Below are positions 22,871 to 34,860 of a stretch of 64,000 nt of DNA, one piece after another (positions within the stretch are counted from its first letter, which is position 1; each line of letters opens with the position of its first letter). The notes beneath the pieces were generated by a model, which made no database searches, was not told where the DNA came from, and saw nothing but the letters and a program-made list of their open reading frames with translations. Origin of the DNA: Phaseolus vulgaris. Taxonomy: Eukaryota > Streptophyta > Magnoliopsida > Fabales > Fabaceae. The position numbers and the translations under genes were made by a program. The stretch covers positions 6,792,118 to 6,856,117 of the forward strand of contig NC_023757.2 of assembly GCF_000499845.2 (NCBI RefSeq), written 5' to 3'.

Positions 22871-23245
22871 ATTAATATTCACTTATTACGCGTAACACAA
22901 CCACATGTAGTTATAGTGTATATCGCTTACACTAGAGAGTAACTGACTAACATTCTCATAGAACTCAACACAAATATACAATAATCATATCATTTACTTG
23001 AGATATTATATAAACTACCAAGACCTATAAATATCATCTCTGGAAGTATTTATCCTTACTTAATACTATCATTTACTAATCACATAATTTCTCATATTCT
23101 CATTGACTTGAGCGTTGGAGAGTTTTTCGCAAGTAGATTTCTACTTGACTTTTATCATTAAAGTTTGACAATCCTTCACTGAAGAGATCGACTCATCTTA
23201 TCAGCCCATATTCACCACCTCAAATGACTCTTACTCATCCTTGGT
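22870..23245 (+). repeat. Possible degenerate gypsy-type LTR remnant
   Basis: The phrase 'gacttgagcgttggagag' followed by 'ttttcgcaagta' resembles the R/U5 part of plant Tat/Athila-type LTRs, and parallels 'gcatcagagtgccttttgcagg' in the better-preserved solo LTR at 51525-51966. Ends are not resolvable. Confidence 0.35.
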
Positions 23246-23777
23246 AATACCACCTTTTAATTATTTTAAAAACTAATGTTAAATAATTTATATGTTTAAT
23301 ACAATAAATATTTATTAGTCTTATTAATATTTTTCTCATTCTTAATATGATATGAACTTAGACATTCCTTGAAAATACATCCACTTTATGTATCACTGGG
23401 AAAGGTATTTGAATCATCTTTACACTATTGAGATAAAATTTGCATTGAAACAAAATGTTCTTCCACTTAACATCCAGAATGATTATGTGTAAACTGTGAC
23501 TTTCCTTGAGAATCCGATTCCCTTTTTCTAATCTTTTTGAGGGAAGAGGAAAGTTTAAAATCCATTCATTCATTGAACGTACTCAAATTTGTTCCATTTC
23601 TTAATCCCAAGTCAAGGGAATCATTTGTGTGTTTTATATTTCTCCTACTCAAAGTCAAAAATCTCAAAGATGAATATAATCTTAATAAGATATCACTTAT
23701 TTATCAAACAACGGATCAAACATTTTTAAAAACATTTTGTATTACTTATAATAGTCGAATCCAATTTAAATAAAAGT

Positions 23778-23865
23778 ATTATTTACACATATGTCGATTG
23801 TCTATATAAAAAAAGTCAAATCAAATTATTATTTACATAGAATGTCGATTGTCTATATAAAATAA
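23778..23865 (+). repeat. Short tandem duplication
   Basis: The phrase 'atgtcgattgtctatataaaa' (shortened here in effect to its first 20 bases) occurs twice within 55 bases, starting near 23791 and 23842. It is noncoding. Confidence 0.6.
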
Positions 23866-24099
23866 TATTTTAAATATGTTTGACAATTTAATAGTAAATT
23901 ATTTCATACTTTTGAAATATTGTAAATTGGCTTTGACTATACAGTTGTTAAAATAATATATTTTTTTTATAAAAAAATATATGTTATTGTATACTTTATT
24001 TTATTCATTTTATCTCATTCTTTTTATTATAAAAAAATATTAAATAAAAATTAATTTTAAAAGTAAAAAATAATTAATTATTATATTTATTAAATTAGA

Positions 24100-24345
24100 T
24101 ATTATTTTAAAGACTAAAAATATTTTTGATATCTATATAATTTCTATTTAATAATTTTTTAAAATTGATAGCTGAAACAAATCGATTTAGAAACTAATTG
24201 ATAAATTTTTATTAATTATAAAAATTAATTTAAATATAAATTATTTGTTTAATCTCTACTATAATATTCAATTTAACTAATATAGTAATTAATTATTTTT
24301 TTTTCTAAAATTAATTTTTATTTAATGATTATTTTAATATATAAC
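24100..24345. mobile_element. Highly decayed copy of the palindromic CACTA-end MITE
   Basis: Phrases 'atttagaaactaattg' and 'ctaaaattaatttttattt' followed by 'aatgattatttt' match the body and 3' arm of the copies at 7392 and 28770, in an otherwise eroded AT-rich context. The 5' CACTA end is not preserved. Confidence 0.4.
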
Positions 24346-25077
24346 TTTTATATGAATCCAATTTTTCAAGCAATATCAATCATAACTAATTAAGTTTATA
24401 TTTAATTCGCCATTGAAAAAGGAGAATGATATATTATATTTGGTGGAAAGAATGATGAAAAGAGAAGAAATACTATTATAAATAGTATTTGATAATGACA
24501 TTCTATATGATCATTTAATAGTAGATGTAGACAAAACTGTACTGATAATTTTTTTTTACATCAATTATATAGTAAATAATGTAGAAGTATCATTCGAATT
24601 CTATATATTCATGTTATAACTTATGTTAAATGATATTTTTTACATTAATTTCTATAGAATGAATATAGAAAAGGTGTTCAAAACATCTTGCAACTCTCCT
24701 TCTCTCATGTCTTTTACATTTCATAACCCACGTCTTTAGACGTTGTAATGTCTTTTTTTTTTAATATAATTTAACTGTAACTTAAGAGGTAATATTTTAT
24801 ATTATTTTTTATTATATGGTGGATGATAAATAAAAAATAATAATTATTAATCCTTAGAGGATTATCGGGGTTTTTATGTCCCTGTTTCAATTGATGTAAA
24901 ATAAATGTTATGATACCTATAAACAATGAGTTTGAAAAATCAGTATTTTTATTTATTTAAATTGATATTTTTATTTTTATCATGTATAAAAAACAAAAAT
25001 AAGAAAGTGGAAAGAAATATTATGTAAAATAATTTAATATTAAAAACAAAAAAAATAAAAATAAAATAATAAAATAA

Positions 25078-25098
25078 TATATATATATATATATATCA
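25078..25098. repeat. TA microsatellite
   Basis: About ten uninterrupted TA units within AT-rich DNA. Confidence 0.9.
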
Positions 25099-25301
25099 CC
25101 TTTACAATATGATCAATATATTATATTTTATATTAAAAGGATTTGATTTAATTGTCTAACTAGTTAGAATAAATGAATTTTGACATGGTTAATAACAAAA
25201 CATTTATTTCATTTTGAATAATATATATACTTATTTGAATTTTCAAAGTTAAAATTTTAACTATAATTTTATCAATTTTTTTTTCTTTCTTCTTCTTCTT
25301 C

Positions 25302-25324
25302 TATATATATATATATATATATAT
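25302..25324. repeat. TA microsatellite following a CTT run
   Basis: Around eleven TA units directly preceded by a TTC/CTT-type pyrimidine run at about 25280-25300, forming a compound microsatellite. Confidence 0.9.
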
Positions 25325-25693
25325 GAATATAAAGCTAAGAAATTTTTTGAAAAGAAAAATATTTATTTATAACCAAGGAAAAATAATAAATATTAAGATA
25401 TTAGGTAGGATGAGTCACTAATACCCCATCAATTAATGATAAATATGAAATAAAAATTAATTTAATGAAACTCTAGATACCTCAATACACGAATATAATT
25501 ATTAAATCATCAAATAAATAAGTAAATAAATAAAAGGAAATTATATACACTTTAATAAACAAATATAATTTTAATATTAACAAATATATAAATAAGATGA
25601 GGTTAAAGATATTTCATCGAGAAAAATATTATAAAATAAATAAATAAGTAAGTAAATATAACAAAGTTAGAGATAAATATAGTTCAAAAATTA

Positions 25694-25701
<8 letters not shown>

Positions 25702-25732
<31 letters not shown>
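25702..25732. repeat. TA microsatellite
   Basis: About fifteen TA units preceded by an A run, the longest dinucleotide array in the window. Confidence 0.9.
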
Positions 25733-25734
<2 letters not shown>

Positions 25735-26924
25735 AAGATTAAGAAAAACTAAGATAGTTTTAAGACAGACAAACAAATAAATTGAACAAGCAAATATGAT
25801 TATAAAATAAATAAATAGTAAATATCTCGTTCTCTTATACTATAAATGTTTTTTTTTCTATATAACATCTTTCTCTCTCTCTCTCCCTATTTATAGTAAA
25901 AAAAATATTTTAGTTTTAATTTATTTTAAATTTTAGTAATGATTACATTTTCATTTTTTAATAAGCCAATCCTTATCTTTTTTCAATTTTTTATTCTTTT
26001 ACTTTTTTTAATTTTTTTATCTTTTTCTATTATTTAAATAGTTGGTCATATAATATTTCAGAAAAATAGTAAAATATTTAAATTATTTAAAAATAAAATA
26101 ATTGAATACATACATCATCCTTTATTTCTCTCTCATCAATAGCGGGTCTATTGCTCATGTCCTTCCACCCTTATCTTATATTGATGTTCTATAATTTCTC
26201 TATCCTTTCATCTTTATCTTATATTCTTGTTCTCTAATTCCTCTTTTATATATTTTTTTAATAAATTAAACTATAAAAAATTGTTTAAAATTAAAAATAT
26301 ACTTCATTTCATTATTGAGATTGTATAGACTTAGGGAGTTGAATATTGAGATTAAACCCAATTACCAATTAGGCCAAAGATTGAGTTTATATATTATGAA
26401 TGCAATTGTTTAGGTTTGTATTTGTTATTATATTTGGTTTTCGAAAAAAAAAACATAGGAGATTCTCTTAAAAGTTCTTTAAAATATCATACCTTTTAAA
26501 ATATTGTTTAACTTATTTATTGAATAATAAAATTTACAAAGGGACATTTACATAATATAACATTTGTTATATATTGATATTCTTAAATTAATAAAAAAAA
26601 AATTAAACTAAAGATAAACCATATAACTCTATATACAAATTTACAAAAGAAAATATACAGTGATCTTTTCAAAAATATAATAATATAATTAAATAACAGA
26701 AGTTGCATAAAAACTCAAAAAATAGTTCATACTTCTTATTAAATAGTTCACTTCTAAATTTGTGTAAGATAAGGTGAGATGAACTCAATGAATAGTAAAA
26801 TAATATAAAGTAAATCATAAGTTGATATTTTAAAAACAGTCAAAGAAATCATACTTTAAATATATTTAAGTAATTGGATCTAACTTAATAAATAGTAAGG
26901 TGTGTTTGTCTCTAAATATTTTTT

Positions 26925-27092
26925 TAACTTTTTTTTTTACTGGCATAATATTTAGCTCAAACATTTTGTAGGTATCTTTTCTCTACGCCACAAATTCCTT
27001 ATATTTATATCCTACAGGGATTTCGAACCTAAGGAGTTCCCATGTCCTCATAGTTATTTAGAGGGGGAGATCTGAATACCATTTGAGTAATA
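26925..27092 (-). mobile_element. tRNA-derived SINE candidate
   Basis: On the minus strand a pol III A-box-like 'tactcaaatgg' (27089-27079) is followed about 50 bases later by a B box, 'ggttcgaaatcc' (27029-27018). About 100 bases of unrelated body come next, and an A tail appears as a T run on the plus strand around 26929-26938. This is the layout of a tRNA-related plant SINE. Target duplications were not resolved. Confidence 0.55.
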
Positions 27093-27124
27093 TGTTTTCT
27101 TCAAGCATAGTTTATAATTTCTTT

Positions 27125-27292
27125 AATAACAACTAATTAGATACCAATTTAGAATTATAAATTTTATTATAATAGAAACTACTTTATATACCAATAATTT
27201 AGTCTCTAAAATAATATATAATTTAGTCTATACAATGACTAATTATTTTTTGTTTCTAAAATTGGTTTCTATTTAATGATTTTATTGTAGTG
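27125..27292. mobile_element. 3' half of the palindromic CACTA-end MITE
   Basis: It runs from 'aattagataccaattt' through 'aaaattggtttctattt' to 'gattttattgtagtg', ending in the inverse of the CACTA terminus. Only one arm remains. Confidence 0.6.
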
Positions 27293-28170
27293 TTATTGAA
27301 AAGTTTGAATAACATAAAAGAAAATTGATTTCTTGTAAGTATTTTTAACTCGAGCTGAGGATCAAACTTGAGCGAGAATTTCTAATGTGTGCATGAGTTC
27401 ATTAGGGAAAATAATTTATTATTTATCTCTCTATCGCTTAAGGGAGAAATATTTTGCTTAAGCAAAAAATCGTTGGTCAAACGAAAAAATTTCAAAGAAC
27501 TATAATCATGAGTTTTTGTTTTATTTTTTCCTGAGTAAAAATATTTCGTTAAAACAAAAATAAACCAGAAACCTAAATTCTGTAAAATTTGTAAAAGAAA
27601 GTTCTATAATATCTAAAATCAATCCAAAACATTACACAACATTTCTATCAAGAAACATACAAAATTAAATACATGTCTTAAAATGTATAACCATTTCCAA
27701 ATTCAAAATCAAACCCACCAAAATTCATTAATTCAACCTACTAAGCAATCAAGTTAATTATATACCAATTTCACCTAACCTCATTATTCAAAATTAGAGT
27801 AAAACTACATGTAAGGGGTTCCAATCTATCCTTTCAAATGTCAACTCCAATTACTTGTAATTTAACTTGAAATCAAAGTGATAAAAAATTTAGAGCTTCA
27901 ATAAATATAAAAGCCTATCTTTTAACTTCAATACAACCAAAAACACAAATTACAAAGAATCTAAAGGTTAGTTGAGAAGAACCAAAGTTCTCAACTTCAC
28001 AAATTAAGAAAACTTGAAGATCAAGAGATTACAGAGCTTTTTATTTGAAATTCCAATTAGATGGGTGTGTTCCTTAACCTGCTACAGTCAATGTGGTATA
28101 ATTTGGTCATGAAGAAGATAAAAAATGGAGCAAGATTTGGAGAGAGAAAGTGGGAGCAAGATAGAGAGAA
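27293..28170. other. Noncoding sequence with possible LTR debris
   Basis: Around 27350-27490 phrases such as 'cgcttaaggga' and 'ttgcttaagcaaaa' recall the LTR-like wording at 960-1345 and 48870-48970. The rest is AT-rich without recognisable features. Confidence 0.35.
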
Positions 28171-28175
28171 GGAAG

Positions 28176-28291
28176 TATTATGAAGTGGACTTTAAGCCCA
28201 ACCCCATAAAATTGACTTATGAGGTTGAGGTTTGCACCCAGTTATATACAATGAAATGTTCTCATCTCTAATCGATGTGGGATCTCCAATA
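28176..28291 (-). mobile_element. TRIM solo LTR with 5-bp target duplication
   Basis: This 116-base sequence is one TRIM LTR in minus orientation, matching the LTRs of the element at 56201-56568. It is flanked on both sides by GGAAG (28171-28175 and 28292-28296), a perfect 5-base target-site duplication. This is the expected product of LTR-LTR recombination. Confidence 0.85.
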
Positions 28292-28296
28292 GGAAG

Positions 28297-28769
28297 GAAA
28301 ACATGAAGGAAGAGTGTGGTTAGGTTTTGGAAACAAGGACAAGAAACATCAAGGAATTGAAAGCAATGGACCTAGGACCAAGGGTCTCATAAGATAAGGT
28401 GACATCTTTCACATGAAGTGAGATGTATGTACATGCCTGATAACAATTATTTTTTTACCAAAATAATTGAAAAATGGATAAAAGTTGGATAAATACAAGT
28501 CAAATTAGTGATGTGTAGGAAATCAAAGTTAACTAATTTTTGGAATTCTTTCATGCAAATGGATTATCTTGGAATGAAAGATTTAATTATCCATGTCGTA
28601 ATTCTTTAAATGGAATAGTAAATGAAATGAGTGTTATATGGAGACACTTTTTATTTTTTATGTGATGAGTTTCTTAAAAATTATACCACATGAACATGAA
28701 ATGAGAAGAGTTTTAACAATATCACAAAATTGCGGATGCTAAATATATTAAGAGAATAAATGCACTTAT
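28297..28769. other. Intergenic sequence
   Basis: No gene or repeat recognised. Confidence 0.5.
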
Positions 28770-29151
28770 CACTACAAGAAAATCATGAAATAGAAACCAA
28801 TTTTTAGATACCAAAATAATTAGTTGCAATAGTAACTAAATTAGAGACCACTTTAGAAACTAGAAAAAAAATTGATTTCTAAATTAGTTTCTATTATTGT
28901 TAAATAGTTTCTAAATTGGTATCTAATTAGCAACCAAGGTTTTAACTACCAATTATTTAGTTTCTAAATTTGGTAGAAAAACTTTGGTTGCTAATTAGAT
29001 ACCAATTTAGAAACTATTTAACAATAATAGAAACTAATTTAGAAATCAATTTTCTTTTAGTTTCTATAATGGTTTCTAATTTAATTACTATTACAACTAA
29101 TTATTTTAGTATCTAAAAATTGGTTTTTATTTCATAATTTTATTATTGTAT
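28770..29151. mobile_element. Palindromic MITE with CACTA-type terminus, copy B
   Basis: The best-preserved copy. It starts CACTACAAGAAAATCATG, and the arms mirror each other around about 28960 ('ttctaaattggtatctaatt' against 'aattagataccaatttagaa'). It is about 380 bases and noncoding. The right terminus has decayed ('attttattattgta'). Confidence 0.8.
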
Positions 29152-30140
29152 ATTGAATAAATTAAAGACATCATGCGTGATATCGTAAAGGAATCCTTTA
29201 TGAAAGTACATATTGACATGAAAGTAATTTTGTTAGGTTTGTATTGGCTACATGTAGGTATTGGTTACTATTTGAATATACTCTTTTTTTTTATATTAAA
29301 CTACAACTCACTTATGTTGTTGGAGGAAAAGTGTCTCAGATTTTCATTGTTTGAGAAATTATGTCTCGCAATAGTAGTAGTAATAATAATAATTATAACA
29401 AAATTAATTATTAAAATGAATCTATGATGCAAACAACAAGAATCAGATACCAGAAAGAGTGTGGTCTTACTCCCAGAGTTTTGCTAGTTATTGGTTTGTG
29501 CACTTATCCCAACCAACCATATCTTTGGAATGAGTAGATAATAGAATAGACAAGACATAAATTAATTGAAGGTAAAGGGAAAAAAAATGAAAAAAATGAT
29601 TATGGGTGATGTCTTTTTCAGGTATCTTACCCATAATAATAAGAAGGCTATAAACAGAAAGTGGCATAGAAACTAGGTAGAAAGTAGAAAGATTTGGTGT
29701 GGCACCCATATCTATTTCCCACTTTGCCACATTCATTTAATTGCCAATATCAATGGTGTGAAGTGGAGAAAAATAATGGAACCACTCATCACAACACTGT
29801 TTGGGAAGAGAGCAAAGGCATATCCTCTACATGTCCCTTTCACTTTTCTAATATTTTACAACTTATTTGCTTCTTCCCTAATTCACTTCCTTCCCAAAAT
29901 CAAAGTCAATGGGACAAAGATTTGGATTTTCTTTCCTCTTCTTCTACAGTGCCCACCTAGGGTAGATGCTAACTTTTAACACTTTCTTTGTTTCTTCTCA
30001 CAGTGGAAAAAAAATTGTTCATCATAATAGGGTTTGGATTTTTCTAGCATTATGTAATTAAGGATTAACAAAAATGTTTATCTGTTAAACTTGAATTTGG
30101 TATTGTACCAACAAGTTGTTGGTGCTTAATTTTAAGTTTT
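29152..30140. other. Intergenic sequence without a supported gene
   Basis: Overlapping frames at 29694-29979 are not similar to anything I recognise and show no gene structure. A 9-base inverted repeat (attatgggt / acccataat) at about 29599-29640 could form a short hairpin. Confidence 0.4.
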
Positions 30141-30145
30141 ATATA

Positions 30146-30240
30146 TATTATAAAGTGGACTTTAAGTATAACTCAGTGTCACAAAATCGGTTCAATGAAA
30201 TTTAGGTATGCATCCACTTATATACAATAAAATGTTTTCC
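30146..30240 (-). mobile_element. Truncated TRIM LTR fragment
   Basis: The minus-strand 3' part of the TRIM LTR is present ('tattataaagtggacttta' at its start, then 'tgcatccacttatatacaat'). It breaks off before the 'gatgtgggatctcc' end. It is more diverged than the solo LTR at 28176. Confidence 0.65.
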
Positions 30241-30244
30241 TACA

Positions 30245-31170
30245 TAAAATTCTTGGAAGAAAACTATTAAGAAGACTTCGTATAATACTATAATTATTGC
30301 TAGATTTGTCAAGCTACACCTGCATTGATATATAGAAAGGAAGGTGATGGTTGAGAGAGCAATTTTTTTTTTCTTGTGTAAGTTTTCTTAAATGTATTTA
30401 AAATAGAAGACATGACATGTGTAATTAACTGGTTTTAAAGTCACCTAACCTCACTTTATGGGATTGGTTATAGATTGAGGTGCATTTTATGTGCATGCTA
30501 AGTTTACAATAAATCCTCTCATATCCTTTAATAGGAATTATAATAGATTTAGGTAGAAAACTTTTACATAATAATTATTTTTATAAAGTATGTAAAATTA
30601 TTTATCAAATTTTGTTTTGATAGAAAATTTTAAATAAAAACAAAATTGTGAATTTTATTAAATTGATTTGATTATTTCTGTTGAAGTTGTGGGTTTGGTT
30701 TTAATTAGGGTGTTATTAGTGTGTAGGAACTTTTTTATATCAATAAGGATTGTTTTTCTATCAATTGTTAGTAATGCCAAAATAAATTTGCCTAAGGTAG
30801 TCAATTTTTTTTTTAATATAATTGAAAATTTTCTCTCAATTTTAACTAAATTGGTTTTGTTCAAAATCAGACAAAAAAAATTACTTTAACCCATAACATC
30901 AAAAACATAAAAAAGTAACTAATTAAAAACTAAAATAATTGTAATCAGCACGAATAAAACATCACCTCGATGATTCATATACAGAAATTATTATATATAT
31001 TACTATAGAATATTATAGCAATTTTTCACTAAAAAATAACCTTAATTAACATTAATAAAAAATTTATAAATATTATTATTAAATATTATTTAATAATTAA
31101 AACAATTTTCTTCTAATAAATAATTAAAACATTCTATAAAAAAACTATTTTATCCAAATAAAATATTTAA
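30245..31170. other. AT-rich intergenic sequence
   Basis: No gene recognised. The complementary frames near 30658-30889 are low-complexity artefacts. Confidence 0.5.
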
Positions 31171-31176
31171 AATCAG

Positions 31177-32391
31177 TTAAGCTAGGAGAGAGTTCATGTC
31201 CGCCAAAGATTCAGAGGAAAAATTCTCCCCTTCTATATTAGCTTCAAGATCATATTTATCAGATTGATTCCTCTCTTCATTTTCGTCAAATGCAACTGTA
31301 TCCTCCTCACTATCACCCCATTCCAACTCGCACATAATGGATCCTTCATAGATCTTATCCCAATCCCAATTCATGTCTTCTTTGAATACAACATCCCGAC
31401 TTATTATGATCCTTTGAGAAGTTGGATCATAAAGTCGATAAGCCTTTGATTCTTCACTAACTCCCAATAAAACACAACTTAAGCTCTTATCATCCAACTT
31501 GGTTCTATTGCTACTAGGCACATGAACATGAGCAATACAATCAAAAACTCTAAAATGCTTGACTCCACTCCAAGCTTCTTCTGGAGTTTTATTTTTTACA
31601 GCCAATGTTGGGTTGCGATTCAATACATGCACGGTCCAGTTGACTGCTTCAGGCCAAAAACTCTTTGGAAGTTTCTTTGCAGAAATTATACTACGAACCA
31701 TATTCGTAATAGTTCTATTCTTTCGTTCCTCAATTCCATGCAGTTGTCAATTGTCTGCGAATACCATTTACTTCACAAAAATTATTGAATTCTTGTGATG
31801 TAAAACTCTCCTCCTCGATCAGTATGTAAGGCTCTAATAAATGAGTTTGTTTTCTTCTCAACATGAGCCTTAAAATTTTTAAAAATCGGAAAGGCTTCTG
31901 ATTTCTCTATTAAAAAATAGACTCATGTTTTTCTACTAAAATCATCATAAATTAATTAAATATTGTTTCTTGCTGTTAGAAATGGGTGTGATCTGGCCAC
32001 AAATGTTAGCATGCACCAATTGGAGGAGTTGTGAAGCTCGCCTGGTGCTCTTCCTTGGAAACGAGTGTCATTGTTGCTTACCCACCAGACAATCTTTACA
32101 AAGTCTTAAGGAAGACTTAAGTTGTGGTAATCCATTCACCATTTTCTTCTGTTATAGAGTCTTCAAGCCTTTAAAGCTCAAGTGGCCATATCTACAATGC
32201 CAAAGTTGCCCTATATCTTTTGTAATTGTATTGAAACAAGTAGATGTTATAGGTTGTGATATAGCATGAAGTATAAACATTCGATTTGAAGTCATCTTGG
32301 TCTCCATGATTAAGCCTCTCTCATGGTGAAACACCTTACATTTTCCGTTTTGAAACAGAATCGTAAGCCATTTTTTCTTGTAATTGCCCAA
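31177..32391 (-). pseudogene. Copia integrase region pseudogene
   Basis: The first part (32391-32152) ends LWHCRYGHLSFKGLKTL, the GAG-pre-integrase HHCC-type motif. The middle is broken. The last part (31701-31177) reads MVRSIISAKKLPKSFWPEAV, HVLNRNPT, TPEEAWSG, HVHVPSSNRTKLDDKS, the conserved end of copia integrase, then an acidic linker toward RT. Nothing of RT follows. Confidence 0.85.
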
Positions 32392-32449
32392 TACTCAACA
32401 AATTGTTCTTCAGTTCTGGAACATAGAATACCCCTGTAATTATCTGTGT

Positions 32450-32727
32450 TATTCCATTTACTTGCAGCCTGATACGACCATGCTTGTGTTGTTACCCAAC
32501 TTCATTGATTCTCTGAAACTTTCATCAAAATATGAGAAATATTCCTTCTTCCCACACATATGATTGTTACACCCTGAGGCAAGAAACCTCACATATGTTG
32601 TATGTGCTTTATTCATATCCATGTAAGCTATCAGTAACATTGCTTCTTCACAGTTTCTGCATAGTTGGTCACCTCCTAGCTTGGATATTCCCATTGAAAA
32701 TGGCTTAGCTTGTGACAATGATAGCAC
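32450..32727 (-). pseudogene. Copia protease pseudogene with lost catalytic Asp
   Basis: The segment reads VRFLASGCNNHMCGKKEYFS, with KLGNNTSMVV downstream. Copia proteases have D-S-G at the active site (usually FLDSGCSNHM in this lineage). Here the Asp is Ala, so the protease would be dead regardless of the frame breaks. An upstream CX2C-type stretch (LCRNCEEA) may be what remains of the zinc-knuckle region. Confidence 0.75.
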
Positions 32728-32759
32728 TCTACTATGGCCTTGTCGAAGCTTTGTCTACC

Positions 32760-33465
32760 TCATCCCCGTCCTCTTCCTATGCCACGACCTCGACCCCTTC
32801 CTCCAGATTGTGTTGCATAAGTAATCTTCAAAGTGTATTCTTCTTCTATATGATAACTCATGCGTTGTTCATGCACGAGCAGGTTGCTTTGCAACTCGTC
32901 AATGGTCAAGGTGTCAGTATCCTTAGACTCCTTAATGGAACACACAACATAATCAAATTTGGGAGTCAATTAAGGATCTTAAAATCTTTTCAACTACAAC
33001 AACATCTCCCTTGTTCTTACCATTTACTTTCATCTTGTTGGCTATGGTAAGGGTCCAAGTAAAATACTCATTCACAGATTCGCCTTCCTTCATGTGAAGA
33101 ATTTCAAACTCTTTTCGAAGAGCTTGTAAGTGTGCACGCTTAACCCAGGATGAACATTGATATTTTTGCTTCAAAGAATCTCATATGTTCTTTGTTGTAT
33201 CCTTATAAATGATCGTCTCCAAGATAGAACTATCTAATGCTAGAAATAAATAGTTCTATGTTTTCAAATCTTTCAACTTCTGATCGTCAATGTGTTTTCT
33301 CTGGGCATTTGTGAGGCTAACACCTTCTGTTGCTGCAGGAACCTCATTTTCAACCACGCCCCAGTACTCTTTAGAGCGCAAAAAAAATTCCATGAGCATT
33401 GCCCAATGATCATAGTGCCCATCAAATTTCGAAACTGCTGGCTGCACAAATGAACTTTCTCACAT
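32760..33465 (-). pseudogene. Copia gag (UBN2-type) pseudogene
   Basis: From ATG at 33465 the frame reads M, stop, then SSFVQPAVSKFDGHYDHW, FLRSKEYWGVVE, LKDLKT. After frame changes it continues with WVKRAHLQALRKEFEILHMK, GESVNEYF, LRSL, VVCSIKESKD, TIDELQSNLLVHEQRM and a Gly-Arg-rich tail. This is the standard plant copia gag series. The second codon is TGA, so translation would end at once even if the rest were open. Confidence 0.82.
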
Positions 33466-33523
33466 GATTTTCTCTCGTAGAAGACTGTTGCTTATAGGTT
33501 TAATCAGGCCCCGTAATGGAGGA

Positions 33524-33535
33524 GCTCTGATACCA
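33524..33535 (-). promoter_or_regulatory. Primer binding site of the copia element
   Basis: The minus strand reads TGGTATCAGAGC, complementary to the 3' end of initiator-Met tRNA, two bases downstream of the presumed LTR end (...ttaaca at 33538). It fixes the 5' LTR/leader border. Confidence 0.8.
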
Positions 33536-33770
33536 AATGTTAAAAACCAGATAAGCCTTTTTTTAAGAGTGGATATAATGAGAGAAAGTACTCACTTTTA
33601 TTGAATAATAGATGACGATTATATAGCCTTTACATAATAACCTAACAAATATTATAACTACCCCTAGTAACAGTAACAAAATTGCCCATGACTAATCAAA
33701 TCCTAAAACTAAATTAAAACCGAATTAAATCCCAGGTATTCATTGTTGATTGAATGGTAAAAAGCTAATG

Positions 33771-34060
33771 TCTATAATCTTAGTCAAAGAATTAATCACA
33801 ATTGTATGGTTCTTTGTCCATATTATAAAGATATAATCATGTAGGAGTTGTGATAACTCCTAAAAAAAACATAACATGTAATGTTATATTTTTTCTATTT
33901 TAATATGTGACTTATTCTTTTGTCATGATCTTTAGATATCCAATCTATATTTGTCTTGTTAGTGTTCTCAATACCTGTATAAAAAGAATATTTACTCTTT
34001 GATTCCCATGCTTGGTTGGGTCCTTTTGTGTTAGTTTTTCTTTAAAAAAACTATTTTAGT
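33771..34060. other. Noncoding sequence between copia remnants
   Basis: Could still include part of the copia LTR; no independent feature recognised. Confidence 0.3.
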
Positions 34061-34860
34061 AGATGTTCTTCGAAACAACCCTTAGAAATAGGAGTTATAG
34101 GTTTATATTCTAATGTTAGATTTTTACTTTCATAACCAAATATTGTTTTAAAGTGATTTTATGCCAATGACCTCTTCAGGATTTTTACCTTCTTTAATGG
34201 AATGATATAAGAGTTGGTGATAATATTTTTCTACTTTTTTAGTTCTTTTTGAGTTTGTGTTTTCCAAGTTTTCTTAAAAATATTCCTTGTGAATACTTAA
34301 TTCTCCACCAAATTTATTCTTATTTTCCTTTTTCCTAAGTATCTGAATTTCTTTCTTATAAATTTTGTAAGCAGATATTAATTGAGAATTAATAACAATG
34401 ACCTACTAGTAGGCTTTCTTAAAGGAACATAAGTTAAAAATGTTTATTTCTTCCTTGCAGTTGATAGTACAACAACTTCTCAAGGACTCTAATATGCATG
34501 CTCATCAATTATTTGCAATGCTGAGTTATCTCATTAAAAAAACATGATCAGGCTTAGTTATCGAATGAGTCTAAACTGCTTTCTAATCCTCTGTGTGGTA
34601 GAGCAATTGTATCCCATATCTCCTTGTCACTTGTTATAAAAATAACTTTCATCAACTCATATTCAGATAGAGCCCATATAAGAATGTATCTAGCATTAAC
34701 ATTGAGTTTATATTTATTTTTCTATTGTTCACTCTGGATTCTCTAGGTAGCAATTTCTCAGAGTAATTAAGTAGAGATGGAATACCTTCCTGGATGATGG
34801 TCACCAGACTTTCATAGTCCGAAAAGTTGATCATCTTTTCTTTTCATATATCATAATTTT
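34060..34860 (-). pseudogene. Second, older copia gag fragment
   Basis: Read on the minus strand near 34700-34560, one frame gives ALSEYELMKVIFITSDKEIW followed by DTIALPHRGLE. This matches the copia gag 'ALSxxEF..V....TAKEIWDTL..THEG' block. Flanking sequence is badly frameshifted. It is separate from the element ending at 33770, as it contains a second gag. Confidence 0.5.

Larger units (their letters stand above)
24346..26920. other. Very AT-rich intergenic desert with microsatellites
   Basis: No coding sequence recognised. The stretch is marked by TA dinucleotide runs, A/T homopolymers, aaat/aagt-type simple repeats (25500-25670) and a CT run near 25870-25885. Confidence 0.55.
31177..33770 (-). 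mobile_element. Ty1/copia retrotransposon, gag to integrase, lacking RT
   Basis: In minus-strand order: LTR-like region (33770-33538) with TATA-like 'gctatataatcg', PBS (33535-33524), gag, protease, GAG-pre-integrase, integrase core remnants, and the integrase C-terminal part ending at 31177. Reverse transcriptase, RNase H and the 3' LTR are absent, so the element is truncated at its 3' end. It has many stops and frameshifts. The upper end of the LTR is approximate because no second LTR exists for comparison. Confidence 0.85.

Noticed and set aside
29694..29979. Two overlapping plus-strand frames of 73-88 codons
   Set aside because: No recognisable family, no codon periodicity evident by eye, and two frames compete over the same bases.
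30658..30889. Complementary 68- and 73-codon frames
   Set aside because: Low-complexity AT-rich sequence giving open frames on both strands.
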